From Candidatus Bathyarchaeota archaeon (GTDB taxonomy: Archaea > Thermoproteota > Bathyarchaeia > 40CM-2-53-6): a stretch of DNA of 26,802 bases. Below are positions 21,629-26,802 of the stretch, piece after piece. How positions within the stretch are numbered: position 1 is the first letter of the stretch; each line of letters begins with the position of its first letter. The notes beneath the pieces were generated by a model that was not told the DNA's origin, did not search any database, and saw only the letters and a program-made list of their open reading frames with translations. Location: positions 1 through 26,802 of the forward strand of contig VBAY01000035.1 of the NCBI GenBank assembly GCA_005883085.1, read 5' to 3'. A program made the translations under genes and the position numbers.

Positions 21629-22208
21629 TTGAAAGAGACTACGCTTCGGAAGTGTCAATGGGCCACTATGGGCGACAGCCCTCTCATGGTTGAGTACCAC
21701 GACAAGGAATGGGGCGTCCCGCTGCACGATGACAGGACCTTGTTCGAATTTCTAGTGTTGGAGGGCGCCCAAGCAGGACTCAGCTGGCAGACAGTTCTGA
21801 ACAAACGCGAAAACTACCGTAAAGCATTCCATGCCTTTGAGCCTTCGAAAATTGCCCGTTACAACAACAAGGACGTCCAGCGCCTTCTCCGCGACCCTGG
21901 AATCATACGGAACCGTCTCAAAATCCAAGCCACGATCAACAACGCAAAACAATTCTTGGAAATACGGAAGGAGTTCGATTCTTTCGACAAATACATCTGG
22001 GCAGTTTGTGGGCGGCAAACCAATCAAGCATAGATTTCAGTCGCTCAACGAGATCCCCGCGACCACCAGGGAATCCAACGCTATGAGCAAAGACCTACTC
22101 GAAAGGGGTCTACGGTTCGTCGGCCCCACAATCTGCTACGCGTTCATGCAAGCTGTCGGAATGGTGAACGACCACACCATCAAATGCTTCAGGTATGACA
22201 CGGTCTAG
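21629..22208 (+). pseudogene. tag: DNA-3-methyladenine glycosylase I, frameshifted
   Basis: Tag removes 3-methyladenine from DNA. The first frame (TTG 21629) carries CQWA, YHDKEWGVPLHDD, LFEFLVLEGAQAGLSWQTVL and DPGIIRNRLKI, then derails after YIWA into CGRQTNQA and stops at 22033. The +2 frame continues exactly where the family does: FVGGKPIKHRFQSL, EIPATTRESNAMSKDL, RGLRFVGPTICYAFMQAVG, MVNDHTIKCFRY, stop 22208. One extra G at about 22004 explains it. The zinc site needs C9 and H24 from the first part and the H and C of NDHTIKC from the second, so the first frame alone should be dead. Otherwise the gene is intact, so the break is recent or a sequencing error. GGTGA about 10 nt upstream supports TTG 21629. 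Confidence 0.9.
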
Positions 22209-22215
22209 CCCGATA

Positions 22216-22258
22216 CTCTGATCAGAGCCATGTGTGTCCTATCAAGGGCGATGATAGG
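22216..22258. repeat. Two inverted repeats between tag and the ArsR-family gene
   Basis: CTCTGATCAGAG (22216-22227) is a perfect 12-bp palindrome. Ten bases later CCTATCA (22238-22244) and TGATAGG (22252-22258) form a perfect 7-bp inverted repeat with a 7-nt loop. They lie between the tag stop and the ArsR promoter. They could be transcript-end structure for tag or upstream regulator-binding sites. Confidence 0.4.
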
Positions 22259-22282
22259 GTCCCGCAAACCGTGACAAATCAC

Positions 22283-22302
22283 TTAACTAAAAGGTTAAAT
22301 AA
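22283..22302 (+). promoter_or_regulatory. ArsR-gene promoter with inverted repeat over the TATA box
   Basis: The TATA box TTAAATAA (22295-22302) is about 28 bp before ATG 22327. TTAAC (22283-22287) and GTTAA (22294-22298) form an inverted repeat that spans the BRE/TATA region, a plausible autoregulatory operator for the encoded ArsR-type repressor. Confidence 0.45.
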
Positions 22303-22326
22303 TCTCCGAGCACACCCCTCAGCTAG

Positions 22327-22662
22327 ATGGTTAGTCAAGCTAAGGTCGTCCTCGACCTAGACCAGGTCTTCGGGGCACTGGCCCACCCTATACGGCGGGC
22401 TATCCTCGAGGAGCTGTCGGCCGGCGACGCCACGGTAAGCGAACTGGCAGAACCCTACAAGGTAAGTCTGCCGGCGATATCGAAGCACCTGCGGGTCCTG
22501 GAAGATGCGGGACTATTGCGGGTCGAGCCGGAAGGCCGGGTACGCCGCTGCCAGATCGACGCAGCACCGCTAAGCGTGGCGTTCGGCTGGCTGACCCAGT
22601 ACCGGGTCCTGTGGGAGGACCGCCTCGCCCGACTGGCCAAACATCTAGAGGAAAAAGAATGA
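22327..22662 (+). CDS. ArsR-family winged-helix transcriptional regulator
   Basis: 111 residues. DQVFGALAHPIRRAILEEL (13-31) and VSELAEPYKVSLPAISKHLRVLEDAGLL (37-64) are the ArsR helix-turn-helix, followed by the beta-wing (RVEPEGRVRRCQID). No metal-binding CxC motif of classical arsenic or cadmium sensors is present, so it probably does not sense metals. Its stop overlaps the start of the SRPBCC gene (ATGA at 22659). ArsR plus AHSA1/SRPBCC pairs of this kind are common in bacteria and archaea. GC-rich coding style suggests possible transfer, which is untested. Confidence 0.92.
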   Translation: MVSQAKVVLDLDQVFGALAHPIRRAILEELSAGDATVSELAEPYKVSLPAISKHLRVLEDAGLLRVEPEGRVRRCQIDAAPLSVAFGWLTQYRVLWEDRLARLAKHLEEKE

Positions 22663-23162
22663 CAAGTAGAACAGAAGAAATGAGTCAAACCAGAAATCGT
22701 AACGAGCTAACAATCGTACGAGTGTTCGATGCACCACGCGAAGCAGTATGGAAGGCGTGGACAGACCCTGAACGAGCAAAGCGATGGTGGGGGCCAGAAG
22801 GCTTCACCGCGCCCTTCATTAAAATCGACCTCCGCGTAGGCGGAAAGTACCTCTTCTGCATGCGATCGCCAGACGGCAAGGACTATTGGAGCACAGGTGT
22901 CTACCGGGAGATCGTCCCGTTGCAGCGGCTAGTCTCCACAGACAGCTTCGCGGACGAGAAAGGGAATGTGGTTCCGGCCTCTCATTACGGGATGCCCTCG
23001 GACCTCCCAATGGAAATGCTGGTTACGGTAACGTTTGAAGAGGTTGGTGGCAAGACCCGTATGACGTTGAGGCACGTCGGCCTTCCGGCGGGCGAGCAGA
23101 GCAAGATGGCTGAAATGGGCTGGAACACATCGTTCGATAAACTGGCCAAAGCCCTCAAGTAA
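22659..23162 (+). CDS. AHSA1-like SRPBCC-domain protein
   Basis: 167 residues. The START-like SRPBCC fold of the Aha1 C-terminal type is recognised from VRVFDAPREAVWKAWTDPE, RWWGPEGFTAP, DLRVGGKYLF, GVYREIVPLQRLV and the C-terminal GWNTSFDKLAKAL. It probably binds a hydrophobic ligand in the cytosol; no catalytic residues can be assigned. It is translationally coupled to the ArsR-family gene upstream, whose product probably controls both. Confidence 0.9.
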   Translation: MTSRTEEMSQTRNRNELTIVRVFDAPREAVWKAWTDPERAKRWWGPEGFTAPFIKIDLRVGGKYLFCMRSPDGKDYWSTGVYREIVPLQRLVSTDSFADEKGNVVPASHYGMPSDLPMEMLVTVTFEEVGGKTRMTLRHVGLPAGEQSKMAEMGWNTSFDKLAKALK

Positions 23163-23177
23163 CACAAGATCCCAGCA

Positions 23178-23206
23178 CCCCTGACACGACCCCGTTGCGT
23201 CAGGGG
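23178..23206 (+). promoter_or_regulatory. Hairpin in front of kae1 containing its ribosome-binding region
   Basis: CCCCTGAC (23178-23185) pairs perfectly with GTCAGGGG (23199-23206) around a 13-nt loop that can pair further. The 3' arm contains AGGGG, 8 nt before GTG 23215 and the only Shine-Dalgarno-like sequence for kae1. It may be a transcript end for the upstream pair or a structure that limits kae1 translation. Confidence 0.5.
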
Positions 23207-23214
23207 ACAGTCCA

Positions 23215-24231
23215 GTGAAGCAAAACCCTCGGTTAGTACCCACTTTTTTCCTCGGAATAGAATCGACAGCTCACACCTTCGGGGCAAGCATCATCGACGA
23301 TCAGGGCAGGATAATCACCAACGTGAATTCCACGTACCGGCCGCCGACCGGGATCGGAATCCATCCTAGAAAAGCGGCAGAGCATCACAACGAAGTCTCA
23401 AGCGGCGTAATCGAAAAAGCCCTTCATGGGGTTGGAGAAAGAGTCTCTCCGGACGCCGTCTGTTATTCTGCAGGACCGGGTCTCGGACCCTGCCTCAGAA
23501 TAGGCGCAACGATCTCGAGAGCACTGGCGCTTTACTTGGACAAGCCTCTCGTCCCCGTCCACCACGGTGTTGCTCACCTGGACCTAGCCATGGCTGCTGG
23601 ACGATCACATGATCCTCTAGCAGTTCTGGTCTCGGGTGGCCACACTGCCATCGCGGTTCATCTGAACAAACGATGGCGGATATACGGCGAGACAGAGGAC
23701 ATCACCTTGGGAAACCTCCTCGACATGTTTGCCCGTGAGGCAAAGCTCCCGTCTCCGGGAGGAGTCGCCGTTGAGTCAAAAGCGAAAGAAGGTCGGACCC
23801 TTCTAGCTCTGCCCTACACTGTGAAGGGAAACGATGTTGCCTACTCTGGATTGCTAACCGCCGCCATACGACTCCTAATGGAAGGACAGTCCTTGCCAGA
23901 CATCTGTTTCTCGATCCAAGAGGTCTCCTTTGCAATGCTTGCAGAGGCCGTTGAACGCAGCTTGGTTCAAACGAGGAAGAAAGAAGTTCTGCTTGCTGGA
24001 GGTGTAGCCGCGAACCAGCGCCTTCGAGAAATGATCCAATTGGTCGCAGAGGATCACGGAGCAACATTTCATCCCGTTCCGATAGAGTACTCTGGAGATT
24101 GCGGCGCGCAGATCGCTTGCTCGGGAAGACTCGCCTTCGAATCCGGCGTCACTGTCCCCGTCCCAGAAAGCTTTGTCAATCCGCGATGGCGTCTGGATGA
24201 GATTGATGTTCCATGGATTCCTCGACCTTAG
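23215..24231 (+). CDS. kae1: KEOPS subunit Kae1, tRNA threonylcarbamoyltransferase
   Basis: Catalytic subunit that transfers threonylcarbamoyl to A37 of ANN-decoding tRNAs. 338 residues with ASKHA-fold motifs: LGIESTAHTFG (13-23), SAGPGLGPCLRIG (85-97), the metal-binding HHGVAHLD with H117 and H121, VSGGHTAI (139-146) and the C-terminal AGGVAANQRLR and PIEYSGDCGAQIA. The region TLGNLLDMFAREAKLPSPGG corresponds to the family's KxxDxxAR segment. GTG start with a hairpin just upstream. The 3' end overlaps bud32 by 19 bp, the usual archaeal pairing (fused in some species). Confidence 0.96.
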   Translation: MKQNPRLVPTFFLGIESTAHTFGASIIDDQGRIITNVNSTYRPPTGIGIHPRKAAEHHNEVSSGVIEKALHGVGERVSPDAVCYSAGPGLGPCLRIGATISRALALYLDKPLVPVHHGVAHLDLAMAAGRSHDPLAVLVSGGHTAIAVHLNKRWRIYGETEDITLGNLLDMFAREAKLPSPGGVAVESKAKEGRTLLALPYTVKGNDVAYSGLLTAAIRLLMEGQSLPDICFSIQEVSFAMLAEAVERSLVQTRKKEVLLAGGVAANQRLREMIQLVAEDHGATFHPVPIEYSGDCGAQIACSGRLAFESGVTVPVPESFVNPRWRLDEIDVPWIPRP

Positions 24232-24869
24232 ACCTCCAACCGCTGCACCGCGGCGCGGAGGCAGATCTCTTTCTATCGCAGCTGCCTCCATGGAAAGTTG
24301 TAGTCAAGAGAAGAGTTCGAAAAGCCTATCGACACGAAAAGCTGGACGCTAGCATCAGAAAAGAGAGAACCATCAGGGAGTCGTCCGCGATCCGAGATGG
24401 TAAGGTCGCGGGGGCTAGGCTTCCTAGCATTCTCGGCCTCGACGTCGAACGGTCTACGATTATCATGACGTTCATAGACGGATTGCTCGCCAGAAACATT
24501 CTTGATAGGATGAGTAATGCTCGTCGGCTCGCTCTTCTTGAAGAGTTAGGCAGACAAGTGGGCTTCCTCCATTCGGCAGGAATAACACACGGCGACCTGA
24601 CTACGTCAAACATCATTCTACCAGCTGACGAGAAGCCTTTCATGGTAGACTTCGGAATGGCTCGCAAATCAACGGACCACGAAGACCATGGAAGCGATCT
24701 TCACCTACTCCAGAGATCATTGATTGCTACACATGCCCTCGACGCCACGAGTTCGCTCAGAAGGGTCGCAAAGGGCTATCGAGAGGTCGTCGGCGAGGAA
24801 ATGGCGAAATCGAGTCTTCGGAAAGCCGCGGAGATTGCACGGAGAGGCAGATACTTCGCCATCCGATAA
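24213..24869 (+). CDS. bud32: KEOPS subunit Bud32, atypical protein kinase / ATPase
   Basis: 218 residues. Small kinase of the piD261/Bud32 family: RGAEADLFLS (13-22) for ATP binding, VVVKRRVRKAYRH with the catalytic Lys, KERTIRESSAI, IIMTFIDG, THGDLTTSNIIL with catalytic D128 and MVDFGMA with D146. It supplies ATPase activity to the t6A-forming KEOPS complex. The overlap with kae1 shows coupled expression. The C-terminal RRGRYFAIR resembles the Arg-rich tail that contacts tRNA in this family. Confidence 0.95.
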   Translation: MDSSTLDLQPLHRGAEADLFLSQLPPWKVVVKRRVRKAYRHEKLDASIRKERTIRESSAIRDGKVAGARLPSILGLDVERSTIIMTFIDGLLARNILDRMSNARRLALLEELGRQVGFLHSAGITHGDLTTSNIILPADEKPFMVDFGMARKSTDHEDHGSDLHLLQRSLIATHALDATSSLRRVAKGYREVVGEEMAKSSLRKAAEIARRGRYFAIR

Positions 24870-25431
24870 ACGAACACTATGGTTTGTAACCCAGAACCAT
24901 CACAAGTACCAAGAAGCCCGCAGAACTCTTGACCCATTCGGAATAAAGATCCGGCTACTCGACTCCATGAAAACCGAGATCCAAAGCACAAACCTCGGTG
25001 AAATAGCCAAGTTCGCCGCGCAAGAAGCCGCCAAGAAACACAACCGCACGGTCTTGGTCGAAGACTCGGGGCTCTTCGTTAAAGCCCTGGACGGTTTCCC
25101 TGGCCCGTTCTCATCATACGTCCACGACACCATTGGCGTTGAAGGACTCTTGCGCTTGATGAATCGACAGACACAACGAGAAGCGTATTTTCAGGCTTCC
25201 CTGGCTCTCGCATCTCCCCGGGGTTCGTCTCAAGAGTTCTCGGGAAAAGTGCATGGGACGATATCGCATAAGTCCGCTGGAAATCAGGGCTTTGGGTTTG
25301 ACCCGATATTTATTCCAAGAGGCTCTCGGAAGACGTTTGCCCAAGGCGGAACCGAGTTCAAGGACAAGTATTCGCACCGAGCTATCGCGTTCCGGAAGCT
25401 AGCTCTCTGGCTCATCAGAACCAAGATCTGA
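24835..25431 (+). CDS. rdgB: XTP/dITP diphosphatase (Ham1/RdgB family)
   Basis: House-cleaning pyrophosphatase that removes deaminated purine nucleotides. Motifs are FVTQNHHKYQEARRTL (substrate loop, TxNxxK-like), VEDSGLFVKALDGFPGPFSS (metal site), FSGKVHGTIS, GFGFDPIFIP and the C-terminal KDKYSHRAIAFRKL. The family normally starts a few residues before the first strand (TLWFVTQN). The nearest usable start is TTG 24835, which overlaps bud32 by 35 bp; no ATG or GTG lies between it and the catalytic part. The gene forms an overlapping string with kae1 and bud32. Confidence 0.93.
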   Translation: MHGEADTSPSDKRTLWFVTQNHHKYQEARRTLDPFGIKIRLLDSMKTEIQSTNLGEIAKFAAQEAAKKHNRTVLVEDSGLFVKALDGFPGPFSSYVHDTIGVEGLLRLMNRQTQREAYFQASLALASPRGSSQEFSGKVHGTISHKSAGNQGFGFDPIFIPRGSRKTFAQGGTEFKDKYSHRAIAFRKLALWLIRTKI

Positions 25432-25464
25432 ACCCAGAATCAGCGCGATTCCCAAGCGGAGCCC

Positions 25465-25472
25465 TAAAATAA
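25465..25472 (+). promoter_or_regulatory. TATA-box candidate for the rpo7-spt4 operon
   Basis: TAAAATAA is centred about 25-28 bp before GTG 25491 / ATG 25497 and predicts a leaderless or nearly leaderless message. Confidence 0.45.
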
Positions 25473-25490
25473 CGCGTTCAGCCGCCTTCC

Positions 25491-26075
25491 GTGAATATGT
25501 TCCGAATAGTGACAGTCGAAGACGTAGTCCGTATTCCGCCGCAGAAGTTCGGACAACCCATCGACGAAGTCGCCCGTGAACAGATCAAGCTCAAGTACGA
25601 GAATTATGTGGATGAAGAACTCGGCTACGTCATCCTTGTCACGGACGTTGATGTTGAGACAACCGGGAAAATTCTCCCCGGTGACGGCTCAACCCATCAC
25701 AAATCAGTCTTCAAACTGCTCACCTTCTTCCCAGAGCTCCACGAGGTTGTGGAAGGAGAGATAGTCGAGGTCACCGACTTCGGAGCATTCGTTAGAATAG
25801 GCCCTGAAGACGCTCTCTTACACGTGTCTCAGATTATGGACGATTTCATAACCTACGATGAGAAGCACGGTGTCCTCGCCGGACGCGAGAGTCACCGAAA
25901 CCTCGGAAAAGGAAACATGGTCAGAGGACGAATAATCGCCGTGAGCTTCCCCCGAGGCGGCTCAGGAGGAAAAATCGGCATCACACTACGCCAACCGTTT
26001 CTGGGCAGAATAGAATGGATCGAAGAGGACCTCAAAGGCAAACCTCCGAAGCTGGAGCGTAAGGCAGCAGCTTGA
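25491..26075 (+). CDS. rpo7: RNA polymerase subunit Rpo7 (RpoE')
   Basis: 194 residues from GTG 25491; ATG 25497 (two codons later) is equally likely given the promoter. It has an N-terminal RNP-like domain (MFRIVTVEDVVRIPP, then EELGYVILVTDVDV) and a C-terminal S1 OB-fold domain (GEIVEVTDFGAFVRIGPEDALLHVSQI, then GKIGITLRQPFLG). Rpo7 with Rpo4 forms the polymerase stalk that binds emerging RNA and helps promoter opening. The stop overlaps the TTG start of spt4. Confidence 0.95.
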   Translation: MNMFRIVTVEDVVRIPPQKFGQPIDEVAREQIKLKYENYVDEELGYVILVTDVDVETTGKILPGDGSTHHKSVFKLLTFFPELHEVVEGEIVEVTDFGAFVRIGPEDALLHVSQIMDDFITYDEKHGVLAGRESHRNLGKGNMVRGRIIAVSFPRGGSGGKIGITLRQPFLGRIEWIEEDLKGKPPKLERKAAA

Positions 26076-26257
26076 CAGACAAAGCATGCAAAAACTGTCG
26101 AATGATTAGCGCAGGTCCTGTATGCCCCAACTGTAAATCCACCAACTTAAGCGATGATTGGACTGGCTTCGTCGTTGTGCTCGAACCAGCGGGCTCAGAA
26201 GTAGCCCGGCTCATGCAGATCAAGGTCCCGGGAAAGTTCGCTATCAGAGTTCGATAG
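26072..26257 (+). CDS. spt4: Transcription elongation factor Spt4 (RpoE'')
   Basis: 61 residues, TTG start overlapping the rpo7 stop (TTGA at 26072-26075). The zinc ribbon is ACKNCRMI and CPNCKSTNL (two CxxC pairs), followed by DDWTGFVVVLEPAGSEVA and a final strand with GKFAIRVR, as in archaeal Spt4. It pairs with Spt5 as a processivity factor on RNA polymerase. The Rpo7-Spt4 order is conserved in archaea. Confidence 0.93.
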   Translation: MTDKACKNCRMISAGPVCPNCKSTNLSDDWTGFVVVLEPAGSEVARLMQIKVPGKFAIRVR

Positions 26258-26279
26258 AGTCGGACAGAACTAGTTGTAG

Positions 26280-26297
26280 CCACAATGCTTATTGTGG
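26280..26297. terminator. Perfect hairpin between convergent spt4 and eS31
   Basis: CCACAAT-GCTT-ATTGTGG is a perfect 7-bp stem with a 4-nt loop, placed 22 bp after the spt4 stop and 14 bp after the eS31 stop on the other strand. No U-run follows on the plus strand (an A-run does), so a classical terminator is uncertain. Its position suits transcript-end structure for either gene. Confidence 0.4.
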
Positions 26298-26311
26298 AAA
26301 AATAGCCTAGC

Positions 26312-26548
26312 TCATTTTGGCCCGTAATCTGTGAAGCTACAAGCCCCGCAAACCCACCGCTGGGTAGGTTGCTTGTGAGACGCCATAACTGAGCCACACC
26401 GTGGACATTTCCGATTCTTCAGCTTCGTCGTCGAGCCAGAGATCTCGTAGAGCTCGCTTCTCATCCGCAGTTTCTTCGCTTTCGGCTTTGCCGGGGATGG
26501 TGCTGGCGCCTTCGGTTGTGCCGGTGGCTTCGCTGGTGTTTGGGACAT
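26312..26548 (-). CDS. rps27ae: Small-subunit ribosomal protein eS31 (S27ae)
   Basis: 78 residues. The C-terminal zinc ribbon is RKCPRCGSVMASHKQPTQRW then VCGACSFTDYG, four Cys in two CxxC pairs as in S27ae. The N-terminal third is a Pro/Ala/Lys-rich flexible extension (PAKPPAQPKAPAPSPAKPKA) in place of the ubiquitin moiety of eukaryotic homologues. It is on the minus strand, opposite to spt4 and L7Ae, which it often accompanies in archaea. ATG 26548 is preceded by TAAATATG (26573-26580), giving a leaderless message. Confidence 0.93.
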   Translation of the reverse strand: MSQTPAKPPAQPKAPAPSPAKPKAKKLRMRSELYEISGSTTKLKNRKCPRCGSVMASHKQPTQRWVCGACSFTDYGPK

Positions 26549-26572
26549 ATCTTCGATGCATCAGCCCCGCGG

Positions 26573-26580
26573 CATATTTA
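26573..26580 (-). promoter_or_regulatory. TATA-box candidate for eS31
   Basis: TAAATATG on the minus strand is centred about 28 bp before ATG 26548. Confidence 0.4.
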
Positions 26581-26610
26581 GTGTTGTTTCCATCACTAGT
26601 CGAAACGTTC

Positions 26611-26617
26611 ATAAAAG
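26611..26617 (+). promoter_or_regulatory. TATA-box candidate for L7Ae
   Basis: ATAAAAG is centred about 46 bp before ATG 26660 and predicts a leader of roughly 20 nt. It forms a divergent promoter pair with the eS31 box. Confidence 0.4.
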
Positions 26618-26659
26618 CCGGGCATCGCCCAGCCTGCTGGCCGATGAGAGTGAGTCTGG

Positions 26660-26802
26660 ATGGCACAAAAATCCGTTTACGTACGATTCCAAGTTCCCAA
26701 AGAAGCCGTTGACAAGGCCTATCAACTTCTACAAGTCGCGAAAGACACCGGAAAACTCCGGAAAGGCACAAACGAATCGACAAAAGCAATAGAGCGAGGA
26801 AT
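26660..26802 (+). CDS. rpl7ae: Ribosomal protein L7Ae (eL8), 5' part, runs off the window
   Basis: The 47 codons visible read KSVYVRFQVPKEAVDKAYQL, then VAKDTGKLRKGTNESTKAIERG, the N-terminal helix and RNA-contact segment of archaeal L7Ae (RKGTNExTKAIERG is diagnostic). L7Ae binds kink-turns in 23S rRNA, box C/D and H/ACA guide RNAs and RNase P RNA. The remaining roughly 75 residues lie beyond the right edge. Confidence 0.95.
   Translation, partial: MAQKSVYVRFQVPKEAVDKAYQLLQVAKDTGKLRKGTNESTKAIERG

Noticed and set aside
26640..26659. Possible kink-turn in the L7Ae leader (GATGA and TGAG)
   Set aside because: L7Ae autoregulation through leader kink-turns is known in archaea, but I could not build a convincing stem with tandem G-A pairs from this short leader.
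1..26802. tRNA genes, CRISPR arrays, insertion sequences
   Set aside because: No T-arm-like GTTCRA motif outside coding sequence, no regularly spaced repeats and no transposase motif was seen by eye; a covariance-model scan was not possible here.

Overview
The window is a gene-dense stretch of an archaeal chromosome. The markers are aIF2-gamma, Rpo7 and Spt4, an eS31 with only the zinc-ribbon part, eS1, archaeal uS15, the KEOPS subunits Kae1, Bud32 and Pcc1, the NadM-type NMN adenylyltransferase, RtcA and an archaeal-type GluRS. Promoters are archaeal: TTTAAG or TTAAATAA boxes about 25-30 bp before starts that are often leaderless. TTG starts are very common. The gene neighbourhoods (uS15-RecJ-Pcc1-eS1; Kae1-Bud32; Rpo7-Spt4 near eS31 and L7Ae) and the aIF2-gamma variants DNGKS and DCPGHH suggest a TACK/Thermoproteota lineage, perhaps near Nitrososphaeria or Bathyarchaeia. 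That placement is an inference and was not tested. I see no rRNA, tRNA, CRISPR array or recognisable insertion sequence.

Layout. 1-2376: the 3' part of a mevalonate-diphosphate-decarboxylase-family gene, then a GluRS without the usual N-terminal helical domain. 2388-5759: an accessory-looking block with a secreted protein, a fragment of a second gltX 3' end, a fusion of a degenerate tyrosine-recombinase-like domain to a restriction-endonuclease-like domain, an unrecognised 97-residue protein and an HhH-GPD DNA-glycosylase-like protein. 5991-8048: aminotransferase then FKBP. 8142-8846: small membrane or zinc-binding proteins, two of them under 50 residues. 9072-12760: a SAM hydroxide adenosyltransferase, nadM-ogt, rtcA and a six-helix membrane protein.

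12807-18677 is a long minus-strand gene string, PIN nuclease, uS15, RecJ/DHH nuclease, Pcc1, eS1, GlmM, GlmU, with overlaps or gaps of 41 bases or less. It joins ribosomal proteins, RNA/DNA nucleases, tRNA t6A modification and amino-sugar nucleotide synthesis. 19365-21291 holds aIF2-gamma and a RibD/DHFR-fold reductase. Neither has an ATG, GTG or TTG start in frame where the family requires one, but both have a well-placed Shine-Dalgarno sequence before a CTG and an ATC. 21424-23162: a small membrane protein, a frameshifted 3-methyladenine glycosylase I (tag), and a coupled ArsR-SRPBCC pair. 23215-26802: Kae1-Bud32-XTP pyrophosphatase, Rpo7-Spt4, eS31 (opposite strand) and the start of L7Ae.

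Most of the window is housekeeping. The points most worth a second look are the non-canonical starts, the recombinase-nuclease fusion next to a gltX relic, the tag frameshift, and a hairpin that covers the ribosome-binding region of kae1.
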